The position numbers and the translations under genes are program-made. A DNA stretch of 64,000 bases from JAWHQP01 sp032586195 (GTDB lineage: Bacteria > Pseudomonadota > Gammaproteobacteria > Enterobacterales > Pasteurellaceae): the NCBI GenBank assembly GCA_032586195.1, contig JAWHQP010000005.1, forward strand, positions 178,794 to 242,793, given 5' to 3'. Each line of letters begins with the position of its first letter. Within the stretch, counting starts at the first letter, position 1. The notes under the pieces are model-generated. The model was not told where the DNA came from. It saw nothing but the letters and a program-made list of their open reading frames with translations, and searched no databases. Of this stretch, positions 1 to 8,700 are shown piece by piece.

Positions 1-426
1 GAAAAGAATGACATCCGCTGGGCGAAAGGCATTGTCGAAGTGCTGAAAGGTAATGAACACGACGTAGCCTACAACGGCAAATACAATCTCGGTCAGAAAA
101 TGCTGTTCTGGACCTTGAATCTGGCCATGATTACCCTGCTGGTCACGGGAATTATCATGTGGAGAAAATACTTTTCCGCCCATTTTTCCATCACCACCTT
201 ACGGATTGCCATTATCCTGCATTCCTTAAGCGCTTTCGCCTTGTTTACCGGTATCCTCGTGCATATCTACATGGCGTTCTGGGTGAAAGGATCCATCCGC
301 GCCATGGTGGAAGGCTGGGTAACCGTGCGCTGGGCGAAGAAACACCACCCGAAATGGTACCGTAACGAAGTGCTGCCGAAGCTGGAACAAGAAGTGGCGG
401 AAAACACTAAAAACGCCGAAATTTAA
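1..426 (+). CDS. fdoI: formate dehydrogenase, cytochrome b556 (gamma) subunit, 3' part
   Basis: The 5' end is cut by the window edge; frame 1 is open from base 1 and ends in TAA at 424-426, giving about 141 C-terminal residues. It resembles the membrane-anchor subunit FdnI/FdoI of respiratory formate dehydrogenase, which carries haem b and passes electrons from the iron-sulfur subunit to quinone. Visible are two hydrophobic membrane segments, with histidines in the words ILHSLSAF and LVHIYMAFW that suit haem ligation, and a charged cytoplasmic tail (WAKKHHPKWYRN) typical of the family. The catalytic and iron-sulfur subunit genes should lie just upstream. Whether it is the fdn or fdo type cannot be decided from this fragment. 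A paired uptake-sequence hairpin follows. Confidence 0.9.
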   Translation, partial: EKNDIRWAKGIVEVLKGNEHDVAYNGKYNLGQKMLFWTLNLAMITLLVTGIIMWRKYFSAHFSITTLRIAIILHSLSAFALFTGILVHIYMAFWVKGSIRAMVEGWVTVRWAKKHHPKWYRNEVLPKLEQEVAENTKNAEI

Positions 427-442
427 CGGCTGAAACAAAACC

Positions 443-516
443 AAGTGCGGTGCTGATTTTTCGATTTTTTGAAGTTTAAAAAATTTCAAAACCCGTTAAA
501 ATAGCACCGCACTTTT
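443..516 (+). terminator. paired uptake-sequence hairpin after fdoI
   Basis: The word AAGTGCGGTGCT (443-454) and its complement AGCACCGCACTTTT (503-516) face each other about 50 nt apart and end in a T run. Inverted pairs of DNA uptake sequences commonly serve as terminators in Pasteurellaceae. Confidence 0.7.
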
Positions 517-1036
517 GTTTCTATAAAGCAACCTCGATTCAAAGCGTTATCACTGCTCCGTTCTAAATTCACCGTTACGAATATTTATGCACAGCTGCAA
601 ATCGAAAGTCTGCTGTAACATCCTTTTATTTAAACCCCAAAGCAAACAGGCTAAAAATTAACCGCCTGTTTTTTCTTATGAAAAAACGACTGAAAAAATC
701 TCATGCTGTACATATATCATTTTGATAAATAAAGAATTATTTAAACACCCTTAGTTAATTGTACCGCCACGGATCCATTCCCCGACATTATTACCGTACT
801 CAACCACAATTTTATCCACAGAAATACTGAATAACTCACTGCTGCGGAGAAATAGTGCCGTTTTTTCCATGGCGTTCTATTTTCTTGGGAATAAATCAAC
901 GAAAGGATCGGCGTTTGTTTTTTGTCAAGATCCTCTATGGCGAAGAAATAGCTGAATGAAAAAAGATCCTTGCCGTTCCTTGCATTTCCTCATCCGCCAA
1001 AAAGAAAAAATTGGCTGTCCCGCAGTTATCACAAGG

Positions 1037-1077
1037 TTATGCACAAAATTATTCACATTTTTGGAAAATGTGAATAA
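1037..1077. promoter_or_regulatory. cluster of three DnaA boxes
   Basis: TTATGCACA at 1037-1045, TTATTCACA at 1049-1057 and the complement of TTATTCACA at 1069-1077 all fit TTATNCACA exactly. The last two form the arms of a hairpin at 1051-1075 with 11-bp stems and a 3-nt loop. Two further boxes lie upstream at 585-593 and 812-820. The arrangement suggests a DnaA-binding locus. A chromosomal origin is not supported, since neither dnaA nor mnmG lies nearby in the window. Confidence 0.6.
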
Positions 1078-1188
1078 ATCACACCGCACTTTTTCTGATG
1101 AATCGACATATTATATTGAGAAAAAAGCCATAATATGAAACAATCTACCCTTATCCATGTATTGAAAAAGATTTTAAGGTGAACGATA

Positions 1189-1764
1189 GTGATCGATTTC
1201 GATGGCTACCGGCCGAATGTTGGCATTGTTATTTGCAATCGCAAAGGGCAAGTGTTATGGGCCAAAAGGTACGGTCAGAATTCGTGGCAATTTCCTCAGG
1301 GCGGCATTAATGATAATGAAACGCCCGAACAGGCGATGTATCGCGAATTATATGAAGAAGTAGGTCTCACCAAACGCGATATCCGTATTATTCACGCTTC
1401 CAAGCAATGGCTGCGTTACAAATTGCCGAAACGGCTGCTGCGCTATGACAGCAAGCCGGTGTGTATCGGGCAGAAACAGCGGTGGTTTTTAGTACAGCTG
1501 CTGTGCGATGAAAAAAATATCAATATGAATTGCAGTAAAATCCCGGAATTTGACGGCTGGCGTTGGGTCAGTTTCTGGTATCCCGTACGGCAGGTGGTCT
1601 CTTTTAAGCGTGATGTGTACCGCAAAGCCATGAAAGAATTCGCCGGTGTGCTGTATGCCGCCAATAAATTGCAGGCTGAGGCGGAAGACAAAAGGCCTTA
1701 CGCCCCGCGTAAATCCGTTTATTCCCAGAAATATCAGGATAAACGTCATAAACCAAGGAATTAA
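1189..1764 (+). CDS. rppH: RNA pyrophosphohydrolase RppH
   Basis: Nudix hydrolase that removes pyrophosphate from the 5' triphosphate end of mRNA and so opens the way for RNase E decay. The protein is 191 residues. It starts with MIDFDGYRPNVGIV, matching the family N-terminus, and reads from a GTG at 1189 after the sequence AAGGTGAACGATA. The Nudix box is complete: GGINDNETPEQAMYRELYEE, roughly residues 39-58. The basic C-terminal tail (KRPYAPRK...) is normal for RppH. It is followed 2 bp later by the TSUP permease gene and then lgt, thyA and tadA, an order also found in other Pasteurellaceae. A cluster of DnaA boxes lies about 110-150 bp upstream of the start. Confidence 0.95.
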   Translation: MIDFDGYRPNVGIVICNRKGQVLWAKRYGQNSWQFPQGGINDNETPEQAMYRELYEEVGLTKRDIRIIHASKQWLRYKLPKRLLRYDSKPVCIGQKQRWFLVQLLCDEKNINMNCSKIPEFDGWRWVSFWYPVRQVVSFKRDVYRKAMKEFAGVLYAANKLQAEAEDKRPYAPRKSVYSQKYQDKRHKPRN

Positions 1765-1766
1765 TC

Positions 1767-2573
1767 GTGCTTACTTTTTTTCTGATTAGCTTGATTGCAG
1801 GTTGTGTTGTCGGTTTTTTAGCCGGTTTATTCGGTATCGGCGGCGGCTTGGTGGTAGTGCCGACCTTAGTTTATCTGCTGCCGATAGTGGGTGTGCCCGA
1901 CTCAATGTTGATGTCCACCGCCCTCGGCACTTCCTTTGCCACCATTGTGATTACCGGCTTTTCTTCCGCTCATCGCCATCACAAGCTGGGCAATATCGTA
2001 TGGCCCGCGGTGAAATATCTTGCGCCAGCGATTATGGTCGCCACCTTTTTGTCGGGATTATTTATCGGTAAACTGCCGAAAGATATTTCCAGCAAGATCT
2101 TTGCCGTTTTAGTCGTTTATTTAGTGGTAAAAATGATGATTTCCGCCACGCAAAAAACAACGGCTCAAAGCGAAACCGGCAAACCGCTCACACCGCGTTC
2201 TTCCGTGCTTGGCGGCATTCTGATCGGAATCGCCTCCAGCGCGGCGGGAATCGGCGGCGGCGGTTTTATCGTGCCTTTTTTACATTCCCGCGGTATTGAA
2301 ATGAAAAAAGCTATCGGCTCATCGGCATTCTGCGGTGCCCTGTTGGGAATCTCCGGCATGCTGAGCTTTATCGCCGCAGGCTGGCAAGCTCCGGGCATGC
2401 CGCATTGGTCCATTGGTTATATTTATTTACCGGCCGTGTTAAGTATTACCGCGACTTCGTTTTTCACCTCAAAAATTGGGGCAACCACTACCACGAAACT
2501 GCCGGTGCCTATGCTGAAACGCTATTTTGCCGTATTCTTGATCTGCGTGGCAATTAAAATGATCTTAGACTAA
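1767..2573 (+). CDS. TSUP/TauE-SafE family membrane permease
   Basis: 268-residue polytopic membrane protein of the sulfite exporter TauE/SafE (TSUP) superfamily. Two repeated glycine-rich motifs mark the duplicated halves: GFLAGLFGIGGGLVVVP near residue 18 and IASSAAGIGGGGFIVPF near residue 155. Both follow hydrophobic helices; seven to eight membrane segments can be counted. The likely role is movement of a small sulfur-containing or organic anion across the inner membrane; the substrate is not visible from sequence. It begins with GTG at 1767, two bases after the rppH stop, and lies 19 bp before lgt, so the genes are probably cotranscribed. Confidence 0.85.
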   Translation: MLTFFLISLIAGCVVGFLAGLFGIGGGLVVVPTLVYLLPIVGVPDSMLMSTALGTSFATIVITGFSSAHRHHKLGNIVWPAVKYLAPAIMVATFLSGLFIGKLPKDISSKIFAVLVVYLVVKMMISATQKTTAQSETGKPLTPRSSVLGGILIGIASSAAGIGGGGFIVPFLHSRGIEMKKAIGSSAFCGALLGISGMLSFIAAGWQAPGMPHWSIGYIYLPAVLSITATSFFTSKIGATTTTKLPVPMLKRYFAVFLICVAIKMILD

Positions 2574-2592
2574 CTTTTTATATCGGAAATTT

Positions 2593-3393
2593 ATGAACAA
2601 TCAATTTTTAACCTTTCCTCAATTTGATCCTGTGATCTTTTCACTCGGCCCCATTAGTCTGCGTTGGTACGGCTTAATGTATTTAATCGGTTTTATTTTC
2701 GCCCGCTGGCTGGCCGTGCGCCGTGCCCGTAAGCCGAACAGCGGCTGGACGGAAGAACAGGTGGACAGCTTATTGTTTAACGGCTTTGCCGGGGTTTTCA
2801 TCGGCGGCCGGATCGGCTATGTGATTTTCTATCAATGGGATTTATTTATGCAGGATCCCATGTATTTATTCCGCGTATGGGAAGGCGGAATGTCATTCCA
2901 TGGCGGCTTAATCGGTGTTATTGTTTCCATGCTGATCACGGCAAAATTACAAAAGCGCCATTTCTGGGCGGTGGCGGATTTCGTCGCGCCGTTGATTCCC
3001 TTCGGCTTGGGGATGGGGCGTATCGGCAACTTTATCAATGATGAACTATGGGGTCGCGTCACCGACGTGCCTTGGGCGATGCTGTTTCCGTCCGGCGGCT
3101 ATTTGCCGCGTCACCCGTCACAATTATACGAGGCGTTTTTAGAAGGCGTGGTGCTGTTCATCATTCTGAATGGCTTTATCAAAAAACCGCGCCCGATGGG
3201 ATCCGTTGCCGGACTGTTTCTGATGTGCTACGGTTTATTCCGCTTCATCGTGGAATTTTTCCGCGAGCCGGATCCTCAGCTCGGTTTGTATTTCGGTCAC
3301 CATATCTCCATGGGGCAAATTCTGTCCACGCCGATGATTATTATCGGTGCTCTAATTATTTTATGGGCTTACCGTAGGGAAAAAGCGAATTAA
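2593..3393 (+). CDS. lgt: prolipoprotein diacylglyceryl transferase Lgt
   Basis: Inner-membrane enzyme that moves a diacylglyceryl group from phosphatidylglycerol to the lipobox cysteine of prolipoproteins, the first step of lipoprotein maturation. The 266-residue protein has seven predicted membrane helices. It carries the signature words SFHGGLIGV (essential histidine, near residue 103), GRIGNFINDELWGR (Lgt signature, near residue 142) and HPSQLYEA, and ends with the usual FREPD-containing helix region. Length matches the family. It sits between the TSUP gene and thyA; the thyA leader contains one copy of a dispersed repeat. Confidence 0.97.
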   Translation: MNNQFLTFPQFDPVIFSLGPISLRWYGLMYLIGFIFARWLAVRRARKPNSGWTEEQVDSLLFNGFAGVFIGGRIGYVIFYQWDLFMQDPMYLFRVWEGGMSFHGGLIGVIVSMLITAKLQKRHFWAVADFVAPLIPFGLGMGRIGNFINDELWGRVTDVPWAMLFPSGGYLPRHPSQLYEAFLEGVVLFIILNGFIKKPRPMGSVAGLFLMCYGLFRFIVEFFREPDPQLGLYFGHHISMGQILSTPMIIIGALIILWAYRREKAN

Positions 3394-3404
3394 AGTGCGG
3401 TGTT

Positions 3405-3507
3405 GACAAAAGCTTTAGCTTTTGAACGTTGGCGTTACCAACGGTGCCGAAGGCATAGCAACTTTTATGGAAAGTTGCGTATAAAACCGGAGTTTTTTTA
3501 ACGTCAG
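3405..3507 (+). repeat. dispersed intergenic repeat, copy A (before thyA)
   Basis: The stretch begins ACAAAAGCTTTAGCTTTTGAAC and continues through TTGGCGTT...GGCATAGCAA. A diverged second copy lies at 32275-32390. The best shared word is GCTTTTGAAC-N-TTGGCGTT; both copies continue with ACATATAA/GTATAAA-like and TTTTAACGTT words. The element sits in leaders upstream of plus-strand genes. Its nature is unknown. Boundaries are approximate. Confidence 0.45.
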
Positions 3508-3587
3508 CTATGCCGGCGAAACCACAGGCATAGCAATCCGCTCAGCGTTATGTATAAAAAACAGAGTGTTAAAAAGAAGGAATAGAT

Positions 3588-4439
3588 ATGCGTCAATATT
3601 TAGATTTATGCCGGCGAATCGTAGATGAAGGCATTTGGGTTGAGAACGAACGTACCGGAAAACGTTGTTTAACCGTGATTAACGCCGATTTAACTTACGA
3701 CGTGGCGAACAATCAATTCCCCATTATTACCACCCGCAAAAGCTACTGGAAAGCGGCGATTGCAGAATTTCTCGGTTATATCCGCGGCTACGACAACGCC
3801 GCCGATTTCCGCAAGCTGGGAGCAAAAACCTGGGATGCCAATGCCAATGAGAATCAGGCATGGTTGAACAACCCGCATCGCAAAGGCACCGACGATATGG
3901 GACGGGTTTACGGCGTGCAGGGGCGCGCATGGCGCAAACCGAACGGCGAAACCGTGGACCAATTACGCAAAATCGTAAACGATCTCCGCCGCGGCGTGGA
4001 CGATCGTGGTGAAATCCTCACCTTCCTGAATCCGGGGGAATTTGAGCTCGGCTGCCTGCGTCCTTGTATGTACAATCACACTTTTTCCTTGCTTGGCGAC
4101 ACTCTGTACTTAACCAGTTATCAGCGCTCCTGCGATGTACCGCTCGGGCTAAATTTTAATCAGATTCAGGTCTTTACCTTCCTGGCGCTGATGGCACAGA
4201 TCACCGGCAAAAAAGCGGGATTGGCGTATCACAAAATCGTTAACGCCCATATTTACGAAGACCAATTGGAACTGATGCGTGACGTGCAGCTCAAACGGCA
4301 ACCGTTCCCGTCACCAAAACTGGAAATCAATCCGGACATCAAAACCCTGGAAGATTTGGAAACCTGGGTGACGATGGACGATTTCAAAGTGGTCGGCTAC
4401 CAATGCCACGAACCGATTAAATATCCGTTTTCCGTGTAA
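3588..4439 (+). CDS. thyA: thymidylate synthase ThyA
   Basis: Converts dUMP to dTMP with methylene-tetrahydrofolate as carbon donor and reductant. The 283-residue protein has the catalytic cysteine in GCLRPCMYNHTF (about residue 160), the phosphate-binding word YQRSCDVPLGLNFN, and the C-terminal nucleotide contact region LAYHKIVNAHIYEDQ. It is about 20 residues longer than the E. coli enzyme, the longer form common in Pasteurellaceae. A ribosome binding site AAGAAGGAA precedes the ATG. tadA follows immediately, its reading frame starting next to the thyA stop. Confidence 0.97.
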   Translation: MRQYLDLCRRIVDEGIWVENERTGKRCLTVINADLTYDVANNQFPIITTRKSYWKAAIAEFLGYIRGYDNAADFRKLGAKTWDANANENQAWLNNPHRKGTDDMGRVYGVQGRAWRKPNGETVDQLRKIVNDLRRGVDDRGEILTFLNPGEFELGCLRPCMYNHTFSLLGDTLYLTSYQRSCDVPLGLNFNQIQVFTFLALMAQITGKKAGLAYHKIVNAHIYEDQLELMRDVQLKRQPFPSPKLEINPDIKTLEDLETWVTMDDFKVVGYQCHEPIKYPFSV

Positions 4440-4468
4440 AAGTGCGGTGTCAAAAAGCGAAGTTTTTC

Positions 4469-4978
4469 ATGTGCGAAATCGATCAGCAACAGTTCGACCG
4501 ACAAATGATGGCATACGCCCTTGAACTTGCCGATAAAGCGGAAGCGCTGGGAGAAATTCCCGTGGGCGCGGTGTTGGTGGATGAAAACGGCGATATTGTG
4601 GGCGAAGGCTGGAATCTGTCCATCGTGCGTTCCGATCCTACCGCTCATGCGGAAATCGTTGCTCTGCGTAACGCGGGTCAGCGGCTGCAAAACTACCGTC
4701 TGCTCAACTGTACGCTCTATGTCACTCTTGAGCCTTGTACCATGTGTGCGGGCGCCATTCTGCACAGCCGGATAAAACGCCTGGTTTTCGGTGCCGCCGA
4801 CCATAAAACGGGAGCGGTCGGCTCACGTTTCCACTTCTTCGATGACTACAAAATGAACCATCAAATCCAAGTCACCGCCGGCGTATTGCAGCAGCAATGC
4901 AGCGAAAAACTGAGTGCTTTCTTTCAGAAACGACGGGAGCAGAAAAAACAGGAAAAATTGACGGTCAAGACCGAATAA
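4469..4978 (+). CDS. tadA: tRNA(Arg) adenosine-34 deaminase TadA
   Basis: Deaminates A34 to inosine in the wobble position of tRNA-Arg(ACG). The zinc site is plain: PTAHAEIVALRNAG (histidine and catalytic glutamate) and EPCTMCAGAILHSRI (two cysteines). The frame is open from a GTG at 4442 inside an uptake sequence, but the ATG at 4469 (MCEIDQQQFDRQMMAYALEL) aligns best with the usual TadA N-terminus and gives 169 residues; no strong ribosome binding site decides it. The short lysine-rich tail is unremarkable. It is the last gene of the rppH-tadA run; the convergent toxin gene follows after 8 bp. Confidence 0.93.
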   Translation: MCEIDQQQFDRQMMAYALELADKAEALGEIPVGAVLVDENGDIVGEGWNLSIVRSDPTAHAEIVALRNAGQRLQNYRLLNCTLYVTLEPCTMCAGAILHSRIKRLVFGAADHKTGAVGSRFHFFDDYKMNHQIQVTAGVLQQQCSEKLSAFFQKRREQKKQEKLTVKTE

Positions 4979-4986
4979 TAGCTCTA

Positions 4987-5271
4987 TTACAAGCGTTTTT
5001 TTGCCGTATGATAGACAGCTTGTCGATCCCGTCTCCCCACGGCAATGACTTCAACAACAATACGATCATCAATAACCTGATAAACCAACCTATATCCTGA
5101 AGCACGCAATTTAATTTTGTAACAGTCTTCCATGCTGCGTAATTTAGCGCTCTCGACCCGAGGATTTTCCAGTCGTTCGGCAAGCTTATCCAAAAATTTG
5201 TTAGCTATATTGTCCGACAATTTTTCAAACTCTTTAAGAGCTTGTTTTTTAAATTCAAGTGAATAAGTCAT
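4987..5271 (-). CDS. type II toxin, RelE/StbE family
   Basis: 94-residue basic protein with the RelE/ParE-superfamily fold signature: MTYSLEFKKQALKEFEKL at the start, LENPRVESAKL in the middle and the core strands YKIKLRASGYRLVYQV followed by VVEVIAVGRR. It most resembles StbE, the toxin of the StbDE stabilisation module. Members usually act as ribosome-dependent mRNA interferases; that activity is inferred from family membership. The ATG overlaps the antitoxin TGA (ATGA), so translation is probably coupled. It is convergent with tadA, leaving only 8 bp between the stops. Confidence 0.88.
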   Translation of the reverse strand: MTYSLEFKKQALKEFEKLSDNIANKFLDKLAERLENPRVESAKLRSMEDCYKIKLRASGYRLVYQVIDDRIVVEVIAVGRRDRQAVYHTAKKRL

Positions 5272-5522
5272 CGGCGTAAATCCGTCAGATTGACTTTTAC
5301 ACTTTCATCCGAACGGCGTTCTTCGACAATCTTAGCCAGCTCCATATCTTCCGCGAGTTTCATAAAATAGGCATAAATTTCAGGAGGCACACAATAAAAT
5401 GCAGGTTCGTTGCGGTTTAAAATAGCAAGGGGTTGACCGTTGGCTTGACGCATTACCGCCATCGGATTGGTTTTTAGCTCTGTGATACTGGCAACCATAT
5501 CGGTTAAAACAAGATTAGGCAT
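5268..5522 (-). CDS. type II antitoxin, StbD/Phd-YefM family
   Basis: 84 residues from the ATG at 5522 (MPNLVLTDMVASITELKTNP). The frame extends to a TTG at 5537, but the ribosome binding site AGAGGA lies between that TTG and the ATG and fixes the start at 5522. The N-terminal part (SITELKTNPMAVMRQANGQP, AILNRNEPAFYCVPPEIY) is the DNA-binding Phd/YefM-type domain seen in StbD. The acidic C-terminal segment is expected to wrap the toxin. The module probably represses its own promoter. It lies between tadA and purL, a common kind of landing spot for such cassettes. Confidence 0.87.
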   Translation of the reverse strand: MPNLVLTDMVASITELKTNPMAVMRQANGQPLAILNRNEPAFYCVPPEIYAYFMKLAEDMELAKIVEERRSDESVKVNLTDLRR

Positions 5523-5669
5523 AGAATTTCCTCTCAATAGGATGATGTTTGAATTGAATAATCGCTCTTTAAATAGGTTTTGTCAAATGATGAGTGTTAA
5601 TTTTCCACCATAAAAGAAGCAGTTTCATGACATTGCCGTTTTAGGCAAAATTCTTCTTCACAAATTCCT

Positions 5670-5685
5670 CCGCAAACGTTTTCGT
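5670..5685 (+). promoter_or_regulatory. PurR operator of purL
   Basis: The sequence CCGCAAACGTTTTCGT fits the 16-bp PurR operator (ACGCAAACGTTTTCNT). It lies 18 bp before a TATAAT box at 5703-5708 and so overlaps the expected -35 area, the classical position for repression by PurR with hypoxanthine or guanine. Confidence 0.85.
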
Positions 5686-5749
5686 TTTTTTTCTATTTCC
5701 TTTATAATAGACAATGAATTTTCTATGACTAACTCAAGGTGAAAATCCT

Positions 5750-8700
5750 ATGTTGCAAATCTTCCGCGGCTCTCCCGCCCTTTCCGAATTCCGTTTAACT
5801 CAGCTTGCGGTCCGCTTTCATACAGCTAGGCTGCCGGTGAAATCCTGCTATGCCGAATATGTGCATTTTGCCGAACTATCCGAATCATTAACAGCAAATG
5901 AAACCGCTAAGCTTGAGCAGCTGCTGCATTACGGTCCGACGCTGACACAGCATGAACCGACGGGCGAATGTTTTGTGGTGATTCCGCGTATCGGCACGAT
6001 TTCTTCCTGGTCTTCCAAAGCAACGGATATTGCCCACAACTGCGGTTTAGATAAAGTGGAACGTTTGGAACGCGGTTTAATTTTTTATTTTGAATCTGCA
6101 CGTACTTTAAGCGAGGCGGAACAGGAACATTTATGTTCACATATTCACGATCGCATGATGGAAACCGTGGTGCGCTCGCCCGAACAAGCGGTGGCTTTGT
6201 TTAATCATCAGGAGCCGAAACCATTTACTAGCGTGGATATCTTAGCGGGCGGCCGCAAAGCCTTAGAAGATGCCAATGTGAATTTAGGTCTGGCATTAGC
6301 GGATGATGAAATAGATTATTTAGTGGAAAATTTCACTCAACTGGGGCGTAATCCGACGGATATCGAACTGTATATGTTTGCTCAAGCCAACTCAGAACAC
6401 TGCCGCCATAAGATTTTCAATGCGGACTGGGTGATTGACGGCGAAGAACAACCAAAATCGCTGTTCAAAATGATCAAAAACACCTTTGAACACACACCCG
6501 ATTATGTGCTATCCGCCTACAAAGATAACGCAGCGGTAATGGAAGGTTCAAAGGTGGGGCGTTTCTTCCCCGATACGGACGGACAATATCGTTATCACCA
6601 GGAAGATGCTCATATTTTAATGAAAGTGGAAACTCACAACCACCCGACGGCGATCTCACCATTCCCTGGTGCGGCGACGGGTTCGGGCGGTGAAATCCGT
6701 GACGAGGGGGCAACGGGATGCGGGGCAAAACCGAAAGCGGGCCTCACCGGCTTCTCCGTATCCAACCTAGTGATTCCAAACTTTGAACAACCTTGGGAAG
6801 CTCCGCTGTCCAAACCGAACCGTATCGCCTCAGCCTTGGATATTATGATTGAAGGTCCGTTAGGCGGAGCAGCGTTTAATAATGAATTCGGTCGCCCTGC
6901 ACTGCTGGGATATTTCCGCACCTATGAGGAAAAAGTCAATAGTTTTGCGGGTGAAGAAGTACGCGGTTACCATAAACCGATTATGTTAGCGGGCGGCATC
7001 GGCAATATCCGTGCCGAACATGTACAAAAAGGGGAAATTCCGATAGGCGCCAAACTCATCGTATTGGGCGGACCGGCGATGAACATCGGCCTGGGCGGCG
7101 GTGCAGCCTCTTCAATGACATCGGGCAAATCTAAAGAAGACCTGGATTTTGCTTCCGTTCAACGCGAAAACCCGGAAATGGAACGCCGCTGTCAGGAAGT
7201 GATCGACCGTTGCTGGCAAATGGGTGAAAACAACCCTATCGCCTTTATTCACGACGTGGGCGCAGGCGGTTTGTCCAATGCCATGCCCGAATTAGTACAT
7301 GACGGCGGTCGCGGCGGCAAGTTTGAACTGCGCAATATTTTATGTGACGAACGTGGTATGTCACCGCTGGAAATCTGGTGTAACGAATCACAGGAACGCT
7401 ATGTGTTAGCGGTGGCGGCGGAAAATCTTGCCGTCTTTGAAGAAATCTGCCGGCGTGAGCGTGCTCCCTATGCGGTGATCGGCGAGGCTACGGCGGAAGA
7501 ATATCTGACGCTGCACGATAATTATTTTGATAATAATCCGATCGACCTGCCAATGGGCGTTTTGTTAGGAAAAACACCTAAAATGACCCGTAACGTGCAA
7601 TCAAGCCAAGTGAACAATCCCCCGCTTGATCACCACAAAATCAGCCTCAAAGAAGCTTTGCACCGCGTATTACGCTTACCCGTAGTAGCGGAAAAAACCT
7701 TCCTAATCACCATCGGTGATCGTTCCGTCACCGGCATGGTCGCCCGTGATCAAATGGTCGGTCCGTGGCAGGTTCCGGTATCTGACGTTGCCATCACCAC
7801 CGCCAGCCTTGACAGCTATTATGGTGAGGCAATGTCGATGGGGGAAAGAGCCCCGGTAGCGTTACTCAATTTCGCCGCTTCCGGCCGTTTAGCCGTTGCC
7901 GAAGCGATCACCAATATCGCCGCAACCAATATCGGGGACATTAAACGTATTAAATTATCTGCCAACTGGATGTCTGCCGCAGGTCATAAGGGCGAAGACG
8001 CCGGTCTTTACGAAACCGTTAAAGCGGTGGGTGAAGAGCTTTGCCCGGCTCTGGGCCTAACCATTCCTGTAGGTAAAGATTCAATGTCTATGCAAACCAC
8101 CTGGCAGGAAGACGGCAAACAAAAAACCGTTACCGCACCGCTTTCCTTGGTTATCTCGGCCTTTGCCCGTGTGGAAGACGTACGTAAAACCGTTACTCCT
8201 CAATTACGCACCGATAAAGGCCATTCCAGCCTATTACTGATTGACCTCGGCGAAGGCAAAAATCGCTTGGGCGCCACCGCACTTGCCCAAGTGTACAAAC
8301 AACTGGGCGACGTGCCGGCGGATGTGGAAAACGCAACTATTTTGAAAAACTTCTACGACGCAATACAAGCTCTTGTTCAGCAAAACAAATTACTCGCTTA
8401 CCACGACCGATCCGACGGCGGTTTAATCGTTACCCTGGCGGAAATGGCATTTGCCGGGAACTGCGGAGTGTCCATTGACATCAGCGCCTTAGGTGACAAC
8501 GATCTTGCCGTGCTGTTTAATGAAGAACTGGGCGCGGTCATCCAAGTGCGTGAAAGCGATCTTAATGCCGTACGTGAAATACTGGCGCAACACGGCTTGT
8601 TGCATTTAGTGAAGGATCTCGGTTTGGTTAATGATGACGACAATTTCATCATTCAACGCGGAGCCACCACTTTATTGGAAGAAAAACGTTCCGTTCTGCG

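Larger units (their letters stand above)
427..1188. other. 762-bp non-coding region between fdoI and rppH
   Basis: No convincing gene lies here. It holds the fdoI terminator, a second hairpin with T tail (AACAGGC/GCCTGTT, about 647-677), five matches to the DnaA box TTATNCACA (585-593, 812-820, 1037-1045, 1049-1057 and, reversed, 1069-1077) and a half uptake sequence near 1083. A 39-codon ORF on the minus strand (751-870, starting MEKTALFLRS) has no good ribosome binding site and overlaps a DnaA box, so I do not call it a gene. The rppH promoter should lie in the last 100 bp. Confidence 0.7.

Noticed and set aside
751..870. 39-codon minus-strand ORF (MEKTALFLRSSELFSISVDK...)
   Set aside because: No ribosome binding site, no known family, and it overlaps a DnaA box in a stretch that looks regulatory.
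956..1138. 60-codon plus-strand ORF upstream of rppH
   Set aside because: Covers the DnaA-box cluster and hairpin; composition and start context do not look coding.
427..1188. Chromosomal origin oriC
   Set aside because: DnaA boxes are present, but there is no dnaA, dnaN or mnmG nearby and no AT-rich 13-mer array was evident; rppH neighbours suggest a DARS-like site instead.
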